Shown here piece by piece: positions 1 through 12,604 of a DNA stretch of 64,000 nt. Source of the stretch: Aquatica leii (taxonomy: Eukaryota > Arthropoda > Insecta > Coleoptera > Lampyridae). The stretch is from the NCBI GenBank assembly GCA_035610365.1, contig CM069439.1:6882001-6946000 (forward strand). Reading direction: 5' to 3'. The notes under the pieces were generated by a model. It saw only the letters and a program-made list of their open reading frames with translations. It did no database searches and was not told where the DNA came from. Each line of letters starts with the position of its first letter. Position 1 is the stretch's first letter. The translations under genes were made by a program, and so were the position numbers.

Positions 1-529
1 ATTTTTATATTTGATATTTTGACCGATCAAGTTGATTACTTCATTTTGTATTTTATTCCCGAGAATTATTTTTTGATCTTTTATTTGAGAGCGTTTTGTA
101 TGTTCTGACATAATCGGGTCAAATTTGGAAATCATCTCGTTGCATTTTAAAAAGTTACCATTGTTTTTCTCAAACGACTTATTACCGCTTCCACGAAAAG
201 TTAAATTTTGCTGACCTAAAAACTAAATCACGTAGAGAATTCTTTCTATAATAGCTTGCCAGTATTTAGTTTCTCTGTTTATTACATTTTGAATTTCAGA
301 ATCAATTATTTCATTTTTATTAAAACGGTTAGAAAGATCTAACAATTTTAGAACATTTTCGATATGTAACTTGCTCTTTTCATGAATGTTTAAATTTCAC
401 TTAAATGCTGCCAGTCATTGTAACCAGATTTTTTTTGACATGGTCTTCCAGTTCTTCGTCTCTTTTTCTTTTATTCGGCAAATTTTGGTATCCATACAAT
501 TTCTTCTTTATTTCTGACGGGTCTAGACC

Positions 530-1045
530 ACAACGGCCACTTACCACAACGGCCACCCGGAAGTGTGGCCGTTGTAGTCATGACCACTACGGCCACCGTG
601 ACCATAACGGCCACCTACCAACTTTAACCACAACGGCCACCGTAACCACAACGGCCACCAATTCTGTCGACCACAACGGCCACCATGACCTCAACGGCCA
701 CTTGCATTTTTGACCATAACGGCCACCGTGACAACAACGGCCACCTATCTTCATGACCACAACGGCCACCGAGACCACAACGGCCACCGAAACCACAACG
801 GCCACCGAAACCACAACGGCCACCGAGACCACAACGGCCACCGACGCCCGATCTAAAAATCGATCGGCGACGCCAGTTACAGCGACCTCTGTGACTATAA
901 TGGCTACCTCTGCTCGTAACCACAACGGCAATCTATTTTGTCGACCACAACAGCTACCGCGACCACAACAGCCACCGTGACCACAACGGCTACCGCAACC
1001 ACAATGGCGACCGCGATCAAAACGGCTACCGCGACCGCATCGGAG
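530..1045. repeat. 18-bp minisatellite, left arm
   Basis: Tandem units of about 18 bp around ACCACAACGGCCACCG, most regular at 765-845, more diverged towards 1045. Open reading frames here encode only TTTATE-type or GGRCG-type repeats and are by-products of the array. Confidence 0.9.
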
Positions 1046-1449
1046 CTTTAAAATACTCGGCACACAGTGCCTCGTATTTCAATTTAGCTCCTCTTCAGTA
1101 ATGTGAGATTTTCCTGACTTATGTAAATAACTATTATTTTACTTCACCATTGGAAACATAGAATTGTACTTATTTGAGTTTTAATCCAATATTTAGAAAA
1201 AACCGAGCGATTCTATGACTTGGGTTACTAATACATATAAACTATGTCGTATAAGTTGTAGACAAATTAATTAATAGGTTATAAATAAAATTAAAATGCT
1301 TTCAATTTTATATGGCACATACACAAATGTTTAATTATATATTAGATTTTATGTGTAAACATTAAATATGTAAGCTCCTTACACTTTGGTTTGGAAGTAG
1401 TATATAAGTTTAATTTTATTTGTCCACCTGAGTATCATAAACTGATTCA

Positions 1450-2960
1450 TGTTCCCCTATTTACAATTACAATTTTACCCCCCCCCCTTCTTCACATTTA
1501 CGTTATAATACATTCTTTTTTACATTTATATTTCTTTTCTAATCCTCTCTTCTTAGTTGTTTCCTCCTTCTCCATACTTCTTCCATCCACTCCGCTCCTT
1601 TTCCGTTTTCTTTTAAGATTTCCTTTATTTTCTTCACTTCTTCTCTTAACTCCCTGCATTGGTTCCTCATGGTTTAAGGTCCTCCGTCTCTTCTCCAAAT
1701 AGTCTGCACATCTTTTATTTCTTTTTTGTCAAGTATTTATTTCCTAACTGTTCTTTTCCACATCTGAATCTTGCTATCATTTTTTTCTTTTTTCTGCTTT
1801 TATTCCCATTCCCCTTCAGACAGTCTGGAACTTTTCTCTCTTGATATTCTTATAATTCACATTATATCTGCTCTCTTTTATTTTTGTCCATCTTTCCTGT
1901 TTTTCTATGTCCCTATCTCTGTTTATTATTTCCTCTCTTACTCCCTTCTCCCTCTTTCTTTAATCTTTCTACTTCTTCTCTTGCGTACCCGTTTCTTTTG
2001 TGATATTCTTCTCTGCCATTCTGCCCGTACTTCACTCTTCCTCTTTTTATCTCTCTCCAACATTCATGTAGTATTTTGCATTCGGTTCTTTCCTTCAGTT
2101 TTTCCTCGTATATTATAACCCTTTTTCCTGTCTCTACTCTTATTTTTTCTGCCTGCCATTCCTCTCTTATAATTTACCCCGGTGTTCCTCTGGCTAGCCC
2201 TAATACCCATTCTCAGTATTTTTCTTGTATCCGATCTACCAGCTTTCTTTTTTCTATGTCCACTCCAAACAACTTTTCCCTCACACTCCGCACTTGTTCT
2301 ACTAATCTCATCATTATTTTGCCTCATCGTGCAACCCAGGTATCTGAATTCCTTCACTTTCTCTTCCCTCCATTTCCACTTCTCTCTTGTTTTCCCCTCT
2401 TTTTCTAAATGCCATTATTTTTGTTGTCTTCGTATTTACTTCCATTTTTTAAATGTATTTTTTTAGTGTCTATCATCTGCTTTATTTTCTTTTCCTCCTT
2501 AGCCACCAACACTATGTCATCTGCATACGCCAACGACCACACCTTCACTTTCTCTACTACTATCCCTTCTATCTGTTGTCCTCTCATTGTCTCCTCTAAA
2601 TCCTCCGTATATACTGCAAGCAGACTTGGACTCAGTGGGAATCCCTGTCTCAACCCTCTCCTTGTAACGAATTTTTCGCTCTCTGCTCCATTCACTTTCA
2701 CCCTGCTTCTCGTTTTTTCGTACATTTCCTCCATTCTTTCGATTAATCTTTTATTTTATTTTTCTTCTAATGTATTCTTAGAATTTTTCTCTGTTCATTC
2801 TATCAAAAGCTGCTTTTAAATCTACGAATAGTGCCACCATTTTCCCCTTTTTTTTCTCTAGCTCTCTATTCAGCAAGTGTCTCAATATATCTATGTTGTC
2901 TATCACTTTTTTTCCATTTTTGAATCCTGCTTGTCCGTCTGATACCAAACTCCTTTCCTC
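1450..2960 (-). pseudogene. LINE (non-LTR) reverse transcriptase fragment
   Basis: Minus-strand remnant of the 3' half of a LINE ORF2. Around 2405-2734 it reads a reverse transcriptase segment with GLRQGFPLSPSL and the catalytic AYADDIVLV box. Around 2064-2357 it continues into a segment with EFRYLGCTM, typical of the region after the LINE reverse transcriptase palm. Frames change several times. It lies wholly between the arms of the foldback-like element, so it either inserted into the core or was captured with it. The clade cannot be fixed. Confidence 0.7.
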
Positions 2961-3689
2961 TATTTAGAAAGTAGTAAAAAATTATCTTACCGAATACACT
3001 TTGAGCATTGATAAATACTGAAAATTTTGTTGTAGAGAATGTTTCAAACTTGTTTCTTTAATGTAATAGCACGAGGCCGATGTAACGCGCTTTCAACAGT
3101 CTCTATGACAAACTTATCTTGGTATTATCAATGCTCTAGGGGTATTATAGCTGAAAATACCAATCGATGCGGTATTCTCGCGGTATTTAGACACACTTCA
3201 ATCGCAAGCGTATAGAAATTTATTTTTTTTTGTTTTGATTATACATACATAAAAATATCTAAATCTTCTGTTTATCCAAAACTAGTGCATCCATGACCTA
3301 TTTCTCAAAACTAAAGTGTAAAGAGCTTACATATTTAATATTTACTCATCAAATCTAGGGAGTGCAGCGTCGCTCACATATTCGTGTATGTGCCATATAA
3401 AATTGAAGGCATTTTAATTAGATTCCTAACCCATTATTTAATTTGTCTACAACTTAAACGACGTAGTGTAAAACTCAAATTAGTAAAATTCTGTGTTTCC
3501 AATAGTAAACTAAAATAAAAAAAAATTATTATATATCCAATACGCACAATTTGCAAGCTTTGAAATACTACCTAACACGCTCCATTTTGACAATGGATGA
3601 CCACAAAAGAAAATGAAAAAGACACCTCTACGCTAGAAATGCGAACTAAATATCATCGAAACTCATGATAAATGACGATTGGTAGTCGC

Positions 3690-4125
3690 TATGGTCGCGG
3701 TGGCTGTTGTGTTCGCGGTGGCCGTTGTGGTCGCGATGGCCGTTAGGGTCGACAAAATAAGTGGCCATTGTGTTTATGGTAGCCGTTGTGGTTACGAGCA
3801 GAGGTGGTCGTTATAGTCACACAAGTCGCTGTAACTGGCGTCAGCAGTCGATTTTCAGATCAAGCGTCGGTGGCCGTTGTAGTCGCGGTGGCCGTTGTGG
3901 TCATGAAGATAAGTGGCCGTTGTTGTCACGGTGGCTGTTATGGTCAAAAATGCAAATGGACGTTGTGGTCATAGTGGCCGTTGTAGTCGACAGAATAGAT
4001 GGCCGTTGTGGTCACGGTGGCCGATGTGGTTAAAGTTGGTAGGTGGCCGTTATGGTCACGGTGGCCGTTGTTGTCGTGACTACAACGGCCACACTTCCGG
4101 GTGGCCGTTGTGACAAGTGACCGTT
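3690..4125. repeat. 18-bp minisatellite, right arm (inverted)
   Basis: Same unit as the left arm in the opposite orientation (GGTGGCCGTTGTGGTC). The order of variant units mirrors the left arm; for example ACTTCCGGGTGG here corresponds to CCACCCGGAAGT at 552-563. The two arrays are therefore copies of each other, not independent expansions. Confidence 0.9.
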
Positions 4126-4954
4126 GTGGTCATGCCCCTTTCTGACATGCTATATACTGTAAAGAAATTAATACGTAAGTAAACAAATTGACAAATTATT
4201 CATGAAAAATGGAAATGTTTACACCTCTCAAACTTGAGAGTATTTTCTAAACATTACTTATTTGAAGTTATTTCAAAATTTATAAATTTTTATAAATAGT
4301 AATATTAGTGCTTATCAATTATTCTGTTTGAATTTACTTCAATTAACAATGTTTATATAATCAAATATAAAAGGATTTTTGAGATGCAAGTTTTTGGCTT
4401 TTAATGTTTTAATAAATCTAAAATAAAAAATAAATTTTAGATGAGCTCACTTTAATTCACAACACAAAACACGTAAAACTACAAAAAACTGAAGGATCAA
4501 AAGCAGATATCTTTTACCCCATGCACCTTTTCACTTCGCTAAGTTAATTATCGATCGGGCATCGGGCAACAAATGAAATCGCGACCGATGCAGCGCTTAA
4601 ATATATAAAGTTTCGTACATTGCAAGCTCAGAAGGGAAAAAACTCTTGTTCGCTCGTTGGCTTGTTGCAAACCAAATTTCAAGCTCAAACATGAATAAAA
4701 TCAGATTTGTTTGAGTTCATACAATTCATGTTATCATGTTACGTATTAAATGCTATTATTGCGTATTCTGATCGTTCTTTGCAGCCACCTTAGTGCCAAG
4801 GCTGAAAAGCTACACGACACACAACCGATCCATTGGAACAATCTATCTTCCAACCGTCCATTTCAAAATTGTTCACTTAGACATCGAGAAGCCACGTCCC
4901 ATTTTGGGGACCAAATGCTACTACATTTAAGCCGATACTCGGAGCATCTTTACG

Positions 4955-5246
4955 CGTAACAACGGACCGAGGTCGACAATTTAACTCTTTCTTATATAGT
5001 CAATTTCATCAACTTATGAGTATTAAATATTTAAGAACATCAACTTACCATCAACAAGCAAATGGCATGTTAAAGCCTAATTTCAGCTCCAACCCTGTTG
5101 GTTTCATTAGACAATTACAACATTTTTACAATCTACGCCCAGTAGCAGGAACTAACTATTCGCAGCATCGGACGTTTATTTTTTAAGACATGCCTGCAAC
5201 TACTCACACTACACAAGTGTTTGTTCGAAGGACGCCACTAAACCCG
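4955..5246 (+). pseudogene. Retroelement integrase fragment
   Basis: Reads TTDRGRQFNSFLYSQF then TSTYHQQANGM, the second-Asp region and following helix of an LTR-retrotransposon integrase. A deletion follows, then a stretch ending VFVRRTPLNP, typical of the segment before the integrase C-terminal domain. It is cut at 5247 by a pogo-type element and resumes at 6752 with a segment ending SISIDRLKPAY. A decayed fragment; superfamily (gypsy or BEL) unresolved. Confidence 0.65.
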
Positions 5247-5248
5247 TA

Positions 5249-6749
5249 GGGGAGAAGAGTACACAGTGGGACGCTGTACACAGTGAGACGCTGTACACAG
5301 TGGGACATCTTTAAAATTACCTGCAGTTTTTACATTGGAAAATCAGAATCTGCTTAATTCGGTTCTTCCGACCATATGCGATGATAATAACCACAATGGC
5401 GGAGAATCCTAAGAACGTAGCGGTCGTTATAAACATTTATCACTTTCCCACCTGTAAAAGTTACATTTACATCGACTTCGTATAAAAATTTTGTAGAGGT
5501 GCGTCGATTTAACGTCAGTGGAATTATTTTATGTTGTTTGTCAGTTATTTATCAAAATAAATTTGCGGTTATTATAATCTTGCCAAGTATTATTTTTGGT
5601 TGTTTTTCAAATAATCTTGGTACCATGGGCCTAGTCCACAGTAGGACACACTACTCCGGTTCACAGTGGGACGTCGTTTAATAAGCACAATGTCTCGATG
5701 TTTTTCGAAAATTTAAAAAGCGTAGTGAAAAACAGTCCTGCATTAATGGTTCCGTCAAGGATATTCAACTTGGATGAAACTGGGACAACAACTGTGCAAA
5801 ACCCAAAGAACGTTGTTGCTAAAAAAGGCTCTTAGTGCAAAACAAGACACTCTAGTAACAACGTGTGCTACTAGAACTTTTCTTGCCCCAGCAATGATAT
5901 TTCCCAGGAATTATTTCAAGCCGCATATGTTGTCAAGGACGCCTCCTGGAACTTTAGGCTTGACCAATGAGAGTGGCTAGATATCTTCAAAGCTAATTCC
6001 GCGAGTGTTGGAAAAACCTCTATGGAAGAGGAGGCGGTTGTGTGAGATGAAAGAAAATATGATAACGATGATAAACTCTCTGACCTGCTAGATTTAGGCC
6101 ATTTATTAGAGGATGCAGACAAGAAGAACTTCTTCGACGTAGATCCTATTTCAACGCTTCACTCATTGGTTTTGGTGGAGTTTGAGGGCAAAAAGAACAA
6201 GCTATTTTACGCAGAACAAGTATTACAACATAAAAAAGATAAAATAGTCGTTAACTTTCTCAAAGAAGTCTAAGAAACAATACGTTTTTCCTGTGGTGAA
6301 GGATGAGGCAACTGTTAAAATAAGAAAAATTTTACCATAACCAGAAATCTGTAGAGTTTACTATTGCTTTAAACTACAAAATCCAGCATCTTTGAACTTG
6401 GTTTAAGTCAATTAATTATGTTGATGTTACTGAATTAAACTAATGCAATAATTGCTTTGTCATATTTGCATTTTTATTTGAGCAACACATGCATTCCACT
6501 ATTAAAACTTACTGTCCCAGTGTTGACCACCCCCATGTCCCACTGTGCACTTGCGCCGGTAAACTAAGGGACAATTGCAGACCCTTTTTAAAGAAGTTAC
6601 CACATCTAACAGCAAAAAGTAGAAATAATGTGAGTTGTTTTTTATATGTTTAATGGATCATTATATAGTACCACAAACAGAAATCTTAGGAAAACGTAAC
6701 ATGTTAGGAGAAATTGAGAATTTAGTGTTTTTCGTGTACTACTCTCCCC
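5249..6749 (+). mobile_element. pogo/Tigger-type DNA transposon, copy A
   Basis: Bounded by TA dinucleotides (5247-5248, 6750-6751) and inverted ends GGGGAGAAGAGTACAC / GGGGAGAGTAGTACAC. Next to the left end the motif TACACAGTGGGAC is repeated several times. The transposase (about 5700-6250) starts within the DDE domain with FNLDETGTTTVQNP and AMIFPRNYFKPHML. A deletion then removes the rest of the catalytic domain and jumps to a lysine-rich C-terminal region at about 6010. The N-terminal DNA-binding part is missing. Inserted into an older integrase remnant. Confidence 0.75.
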
Positions 6750-6751
6750 TA

Positions 6752-7340
6752 CTCCGTCGCCCAACGTAGATCAAAAATATCCATTGTCAGCATCTCAATC
6801 GATCGTCTTAAACCTGCGTACGACGTCCGACATATCCATGTAGTGCAACAAGACGGTTAATAACGAATTTTTCATGATATTTACAACAACAAGGTGTATT
6901 TGCATCACGGTCAATCACTACGAAGAGTTCTATGGCGACCTAATTTCTTAATCAATTTATGTTTGTTTATGAAATAGTTAGGTAGATAATCAATGGATAA
7001 ATGCACATTCCATTAGCATTCTGATAATGCACGGTTATTACAATTATATCGCACTACATAAAAACTGACATTGTAATTTTACTATAAACAGTTTAACGTA
7101 AATTATATGTAGATAGATATAGTAAATGAAAGTAAGTAGTTTTACGCATACGGTTGTAGTACAACGTAATATTAATAGCATTGCATTCAGTGTATTAAAT
7201 CCTTTTGATTGGCAAACTCATACAGTACACCAATGTTCTTCTTCTAAATAAACACTAATTTGGCCGCCTTCGCTGGAACTTTCTTGTAAATTTTTTCTGT
7301 TCGTTCTTTGCAGCCACCTTCGTTTATTTGCATTTATTTT
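6752..7340 (+). pseudogene. Integrase C-terminal remnant and non-coding tail
   Basis: 6752-6830 encodes the end of the integrase remnant interrupted by the pogo element (SISIDRLKPAY). The rest is AT-rich, matches 9311-9870 closely, and shows no other coding signal. Confidence 0.5.
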
Positions 7341-7377
7341 ATTTGGAATCACAGAAGAAAAGAAAGTGCTAGTCGTA

Positions 7378-7600
7378 TCACTTTGTTGAATAATTTGTTG
7401 ATAGAGTGTAAGAAGTCTCTAGTACTGAAGGCGATAGAGTTCTCGTGCCGTTACTATCATTGATAGGTGCATGTTCTTCTGGTCGGTTGTATTGGTTTGA
7501 TTCATTTTCTAGATTAATTTGTTGATCAGTAACTTCACTAGGCACAAAGTCTAGATCACTAAAGACGTCTCTGTTGAAGGGAAAAATTCCCATCGCTTAA
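7378..7600 (-). pseudogene. pogo-type transposase C-terminal fragment, inverted
   Basis: The minus strand reads GIFPFNRDVFSDLDFVPSEV and then a serine/asparagine-rich tail. This is the conserved segment just after the DDE domain in Tigger-like insect transposases. It points the opposite way from copies A and B, so a third, inverted fragment sits between them. A homologous fragment lies at 10080-10245. Confidence 0.65.
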
Positions 7601-7690
7601 AAGCAGTGCAAATATTTCTAGGTGTCATAGCTTTATTGTGAGCCTTCCTAACGCATCCAGCTACTGGATATATTAAGTACGTTTGCCCGG

Positions 7691-9308
7691 GATCCAAATT
7701 ACAATGATATGTTTCGAAACACAGAACGTATGGCCTAAAATAATAGGTACTCTTATAGAACCGAATTATTCGATTAATAGTGTGTTCTCCAAAGCAGAAG
7801 AAGCATCATTGACTGAATATATATCGGGTTGTGCGAGGATGACATACGGTTTAACTTCAAAATTAGTCAAAGAGCAGGCTTCCCAACTAGCAATTGCAAA
7901 TAACAAAAAAGTTCCAGACTCATAGAGAATCTCAAAAGCAGCAGGGGGAGACTGGCTTCGAACTTTTCTGAAAAAAAAATTTGTGCAAAATCCGAAGAAC
8001 GTTGTTGCTGAAAACAACATTAAGCAGGTATACTCCTGCATTATAATATAGAACAAAACACCCTAGTAATAACGTGTGCTATTATCAGTGCTAATGGAAC
8101 TTGTCTTCTCCCAGCAATGTTATTACCCAGGAAATATTCCAAGCCGCATATGTTGTCAAGGACGCCTCCTGAAACTTTGGGCTTAGCCAATGAGAGTGGC
8201 TGGATGTCTTCATAGCTATTTCCGCAAGCTCATTACCAATTCACACAACTCCAATGAGAACCGTTCCTTATTGATATTTGACAATCTGTAAGCTCACGTT
8301 TCAATTCAAGTAGTGCAGAAAGCGCGCACAGCAGGTGACACCATAGTGACACTATTACCTCACTGTAGCCATAAGCTGCAATAGCTAGATAAAGCGGTCT
8401 TCTCCTCTTTCAAAGCAGCATATAACGCTGATTGTGACGTCTGGTTGCTAAACCATCCAGAAATACCCTTAACAATTTATCAAGTACTGGACTAGTAAAC
8501 ACAGCATTTGACGCAGCATTCACTCCAAAGAATATAAAGTCTGGATTTTGTAGGACAATGATTCACCCTTTAAATGAGAACATACCCATTTTATAAAAAA
8601 GGAAGAGGAAGCTGGAGAACTAAACGCAGCCGCAAATAATAACAATGCCGAAACCCAACCCATCACACCAGCGCCAAACCCGTCTAGGATCTGGTGTGTT
8701 TTTTTCTCGCGAAAAACTTCGAGGTTACTCAAAAGCTCCTGAAAGAAAAACCCAGCGTACGGAGACTCAAAAGAAAAATTCGGCCTTCATCACAAGCACA
8801 CCTGTAAAACAGGATTTGAAAAGAAAAAGTGAAAAAAAGGCAAAAAGAATGGCGAAAAAAAAAACTATGGAAGAGTGTTGTTGTGTTCAATGAAGGAAAA
8901 TATGATAACGATGATTACTCTGACCTGCTAGGTTCAGGTTCTAAATTAAAAGATGCAGACGAGAAGTATTTCTCGCAGATCCTATTCAAACGCTTCACTC
9001 ATGGTTTTTGGTGGAGTTTGAGGGCAAGAAGAACAAGCTCTTCTAGCAAGAAAAGTACTACAACTTCTTAAAGAAGTCTAAGAAACAATATATGTTTTGA
9101 ATTTGCACCAGTACACAGTGAGACAGTTGCAGGCCATTTTTAAAGAAGTTACTACGTCTAACAAAAAATAGTAGAAACAATGTGAGTTGTTCTTTATATG
9201 TCTAATGAATCATTGTACAGTACCAGAAACAAAAAACTTAGAAAAACAAACATGTTGGGAAAAACTGAGAATTCAGTGTTTTTCGTCCCACTGTGTACTA
9301 CTATCCCT
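7691..9308 (+). mobile_element. pogo/Tigger-type DNA transposon, copy B (5' truncated)
   Basis: Starts with the N-terminal part missing from copy A (about 7790-7960: EEASLTEYISGCARMTYG, then NNKKVPDS and a stop where the family has KAAG.DW). It continues with the DDE domain at 7975-8560 in shifted frames, including KPHMLSRTPP-type sequence and HCSHKLQ-like remains. It ends with the lysine-rich C-terminal tail (8800-9080). The right end (ACTACTATCCC, TA at 9309-9310) matches copy A. There is no left inverted end, so it is truncated. Inactive. Confidence 0.7.
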
Positions 9309-9310
9309 TA

Positions 9311-9870
9311 CTCTGTCGCCCAACCTGGATCAGAAATATCCATTCTCAGCATCTCAATCGAACGTCTTAAACCTGCATACATACGACTCGCTACCAGTCA
9401 AACCATGTAATGCAACAACACAACCATACAATAACCCAGATTCCCAAGAAATTTTTGTGTTGTTCACAACAAGGTTAATTAGCATCACGGTCAATACCTA
9501 GAAAGAGACTTCAGTAGCGACTTAATTTTTTAATCATTTTATGTTTGTTTATGATTTAATTAAGTAAATAATCAATGGATAAATACACATTCCATTAGCA
9601 TTCTGGTAACGCACATTTATTGCAATTATGTCGCACTGCATAGAAACTGACATATTGTAATAATTTTACTATAAATAGTTTAACGTAAATTATTGGTAGA
9701 CAGACATAGTAAATGAAAGTAAGTAGTTTCACGCATACGGTTGTAGTATAACGTAATATCAATAATATTACATTCAGTGTAGTAGTTTATTAAATCCTTC
9801 TGATTGACAAACTCATATAGTAAACCAATGTGCCTCTTCTGGATAAACTCTGTTCGTTATTTTTGCAGTC
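9311..9870 (+). pseudogene. Second copy of integrase C-terminal remnant and tail
   Basis: Duplicate of 6752-7310, again directly after a pogo right end. It encodes ISIERLKPAY and then AT-rich DNA with TTCGTTxxTTTGCAGxCACC. Confidence 0.5.
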
Positions 9871-10079
9871 ACCTTTGTCTATTTGCTTTTGTTTGCTTCT
9901 CTCTCTTCTGCTTCTTGTTTCTTCCGTGTGCCTTTTTTCCAAAAGTGTGGATGTATCTGTACCAGCTAAACTCAATAGTATTCTTGCGTAAAATATCAGG
10001 ATCTATTAGTAGCGCATTAGCACATGAAAAGAAAGGCATTATCACATAAGAACTATTGAAACAAAAAGTGCAAAAGCAT

Positions 10080-10245
10080 CTACTTCTGAAGGCGATGAAG
10101 CTCTCGTGTATCGTGTTCTTCTGGTCGATTGCATTGGTTTGGTTCATTTTCTAGATCAATTTGTCGATCAGTAACTTCATTAGACGCAAAGTCTAGATCA
10201 CTAAAGACGTCCCTGTTGAAGGGGAAAATTCCTGTCTCTTTAAAG
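10080..10245 (-). pseudogene. pogo-type transposase C-terminal fragment, inverted, second copy
   Basis: Homologous to 7400-7593 on the same strand (FPFNRDVFSDLDF region), closing the second unit of the duplicated block. Confidence 0.6.
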
Positions 10246-10322
10246 GCAACGTAAATGTAGCTTTCATGTGGGCTTCCCTAACGCATCCAGCCACTTGATA
10301 TATTAAGTATGTTTGCCCGTGA

Positions 10323-12604
10323 TTTCGTATCATTCAGATGTCAACTGCCTTGTTATAAGCAGTTTTGAATGCAACACAATTTTTTAAAACACATGAAAAA
10401 AAAGTTTCGTACTTACCTGATGGAACTACTATTTCTTAAGTCACTTCTATGGAGTTTAGAATCTGACTTGGTTCACAAGTTGATTACCTAATTCTTTAGA
10501 AGTTGCTTGTTTGGGTTCTTCAATTTTTCTATCATGCCCTAATGAAATCCCTTACGAAAGTGGACGAAACGTTGTCAACTTCGGTTACAACATCAACACG
10601 GTCCAAAACCGGAAGACGTTCTCAACTTAGTATAATATTTACTTATTTTAAAACTAATTTAGTAATGTTGCTTCATGTTTTTTCCTTATTACGTGTTCGC
10701 TGCAGTCTAACCTCGCATTTAAGTCTCCAACTGTAAATTTTTTTTTTTGTGTACATTTACCGAACCAAATGAAGTTTACACGCTATTATTTTTTTGTTTT
10801 CGTTTTTTTTAAATACATGTCACTTTTGAAACGACTAAACACTAATTTTGTAATGTGAGAATCTGGTTTCATACGACGTTCGCAAATATTTACAACTACA
10901 TTAAAAAATTCGATTAAACAAACATAATGTAAGGTTTAATATTAAATAGATATACAAGATAGAATTCGTTATAAAAATCTATTTTAATTATCATATTAAT
11001 AAACAAACTATCTATGAACTAGGAAATATTTTGAAACAAGAAACATTTTGATATTAAAATGTAATCAAGTTTATTATATAAATTTTTGTTTTCATACTAT
11101 CATTTAAGGTTCCAAATAGCAGTGCTAACTACATAACATTAGTATCGTAAAGTAACATCTACTTTAAGGCATAACCCTTTGCTGTATAGTTTCTGCTATT
11201 AGGTATTTGGTGCAACTTCCTAGTATGACACTGAAATATTTGCTCATTAATTGTTACAATCCGTACGCGTTTAAAGATTATTAATACTTAAGACACAAAG
11301 TGCAGATCACTCCCTACTACTTTTGATATACGTTTTTCAAAGAACTATACAACATTTTAGTGTTATTTTACAGGTACGCTATTGATTATAAAAGTATTCT
11401 AATTCGTTTTAATATACAGTCTCTATGTCAGTTCTTGTTATACAGTTCTTCAACAACGTTTGGAATGATTAATATTCTTTAACGTGAAATCCACACTTCG
11501 TGCCGTTTACACTCGATTATTCGATATAATACTGAAGTTGCTATCTTGTGTAACAAACAATTAGCAAACTAAACAATTCAATTTGATATAATTCAAAACG
11601 GTTAACGTGCAGTGTTTATTTATAGCATTAAAACAAATGAAATATTATAAAATTGTAACAATTACTGGTAAGACACAAGAATTAGTGTTACTGTAACTAT
11701 TATAAGTTTTTAAAAACTTTAGAAGACGCGTTAAAATATTTTTACAGATCCAACTTATTTGAAAAACTACAACACCCTGTATAAGCATTGATTATTATTG
11801 GTGTCAAAATATAAGCATAAAAAACTAGCTATCGATACTGAGCAAGAATTCTAAATCAGTACATCGTTCAACAATTTAAAAAATTATTCTGATATCTTAT
11901 ATTATTATTTAAAATTGCGATACGTAACTATTGTGGTCAGTAATGTATAAAATGTGCGCTCGAATAAACGATCGTTATTAATTTTTAAGTACACAGTTAA
12001 GAGTTTAGGGGTGCAACGAATTTTTTTGTAAACGAAAGCGTATTCTAAGTATTTAACATTATAATTATTATAATAACTTTAGCAAGTTTTAGCAAAATTA
12101 ATTGCATCCCTATTTTTGTCGTTATGAAAAATTATTGCGTTATGTACAAGTAAATAACTATCATTTATTCTAGACTACGTCTTAATGTTGTATTAGCGGT
12201 TTTAATTATTTATAAATATGTAAATTGAAAACTGTATTTAAGAATATCACAACAATAAAACGCAATCAATACTAAAATATTTGGTACTTTATCATAGCTA
12301 ACGTTATTTAAATGTAATTAGTTTATCATTTAGTCTGCATCTATTTTGATTACATAGAATGTAAGATTCGTTTAGTGTAACAATATTGCTAAAAAATTTC
12401 CACCCTTTTAACATACAGAACATTGAAGATGTAAAAATAAGCGTTAGTCATAAGTTAACAACTACAATAAGAGTTATTAAAAACCGTCGTGAAACATTTT
12501 TAATAAACAAAGACAGTTTATTTCATGTTATATGATAAACCCCGGGAAGAAATAATATCAGATACTTTAACATCACAATAAGTATTTTTCTTATAAACTA
12601 CAGC
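10323..12604. other. Gene-free AT-rich stretch, 3' flank of GluCl
   Basis: No coding segment or clear repeat. It lies directly downstream (minus strand) of the GluCl stop codon, so the right part probably contains the 3' untranslated region; an AATAAA-type signal is present on the minus strand near 12510. Confidence 0.5.

Larger units (their letters stand above)
519..4138. mobile_element. Foldback-like element with minisatellite-bearing inverted arms
   Basis: The ends are imperfect inverted repeats: 519 reads GGGTCTAGACCACAACGG and the reverse complement of 4138 reads GGGGCATGACCACAACGG. The flanks are an 8-bp direct repeat, TTTCTGAC, at 511-518 and 4139-4146. The arms stay inverted copies of each other for about 850 bp (519 to about 1400, and about 3300 to 4138). 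Their outer halves are 18-bp tandem repeats around CCACAACGGCCAC; their inner halves are AT-rich single-copy DNA. The core holds a LINE reverse transcriptase fragment and about 300 bp of unrecognised DNA. There is no transposase. An 8-bp duplication fits hAT- or P-type mobilisation; long repeated arms resemble Foldback elements. Confidence 0.8.
1..4760 (-). pseudogene. hAT transposase pseudogene, copy 1 (TTF zinc finger / DUF4371 type), 5' part
   Basis: Minus-strand relic of the same hAT family as the copy at 29560-39072. Positions 1-430 (reverse complement) match 30225-30645: the end of the TTF-type zinc finger and the start of the DUF4371 region, with a few frameshifts. Positions 4440-4760 match the 5' untranslated region at 29560-29890. 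Between them, 4150-4440 looks like an intron (GTGAGC donor, TTTACAG acceptor) leading to a start codon at 4148 and an N-terminus MSEIKKK, followed after the inserted element by a basic stretch (NKRKRDEELEDH). The gene is interrupted at 519-4138 by a foldback-like element duplicating TTTCTGAC. The rest of the transposase lies beyond the left edge. Family assignment rests on the better preserved second copy. Confidence 0.75.
5249..10322. repeat. Tandem duplication of a composite transposon block
   Basis: Unit 1 (5249 to about 7690) and unit 2 (about 7691 to 10322) have the same order: pogo copy, integrase C-terminal remnant, AT-rich tail, inverted pogo C-terminus. Both end at AAGTAxGTTTGCCCG (about 7677-7691 and 10305-10320). 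The pogo copies differ because each has its own deletions. A segmental duplication explains this better than repeated nested insertion at the same place. Confidence 0.65.

Noticed and set aside
765-845. Regular 18-bp repeats as a CRISPR array
   Set aside because: Units are directly tandem without unique spacers, and the genome is eukaryotic.
405-1063. Reading frames on both strands, e.g. repeated TTTATE or GGRCG peptides
   Set aside because: They are translations of the 18-bp minisatellite; the period is a multiple of 3, so frames stay open without selection.
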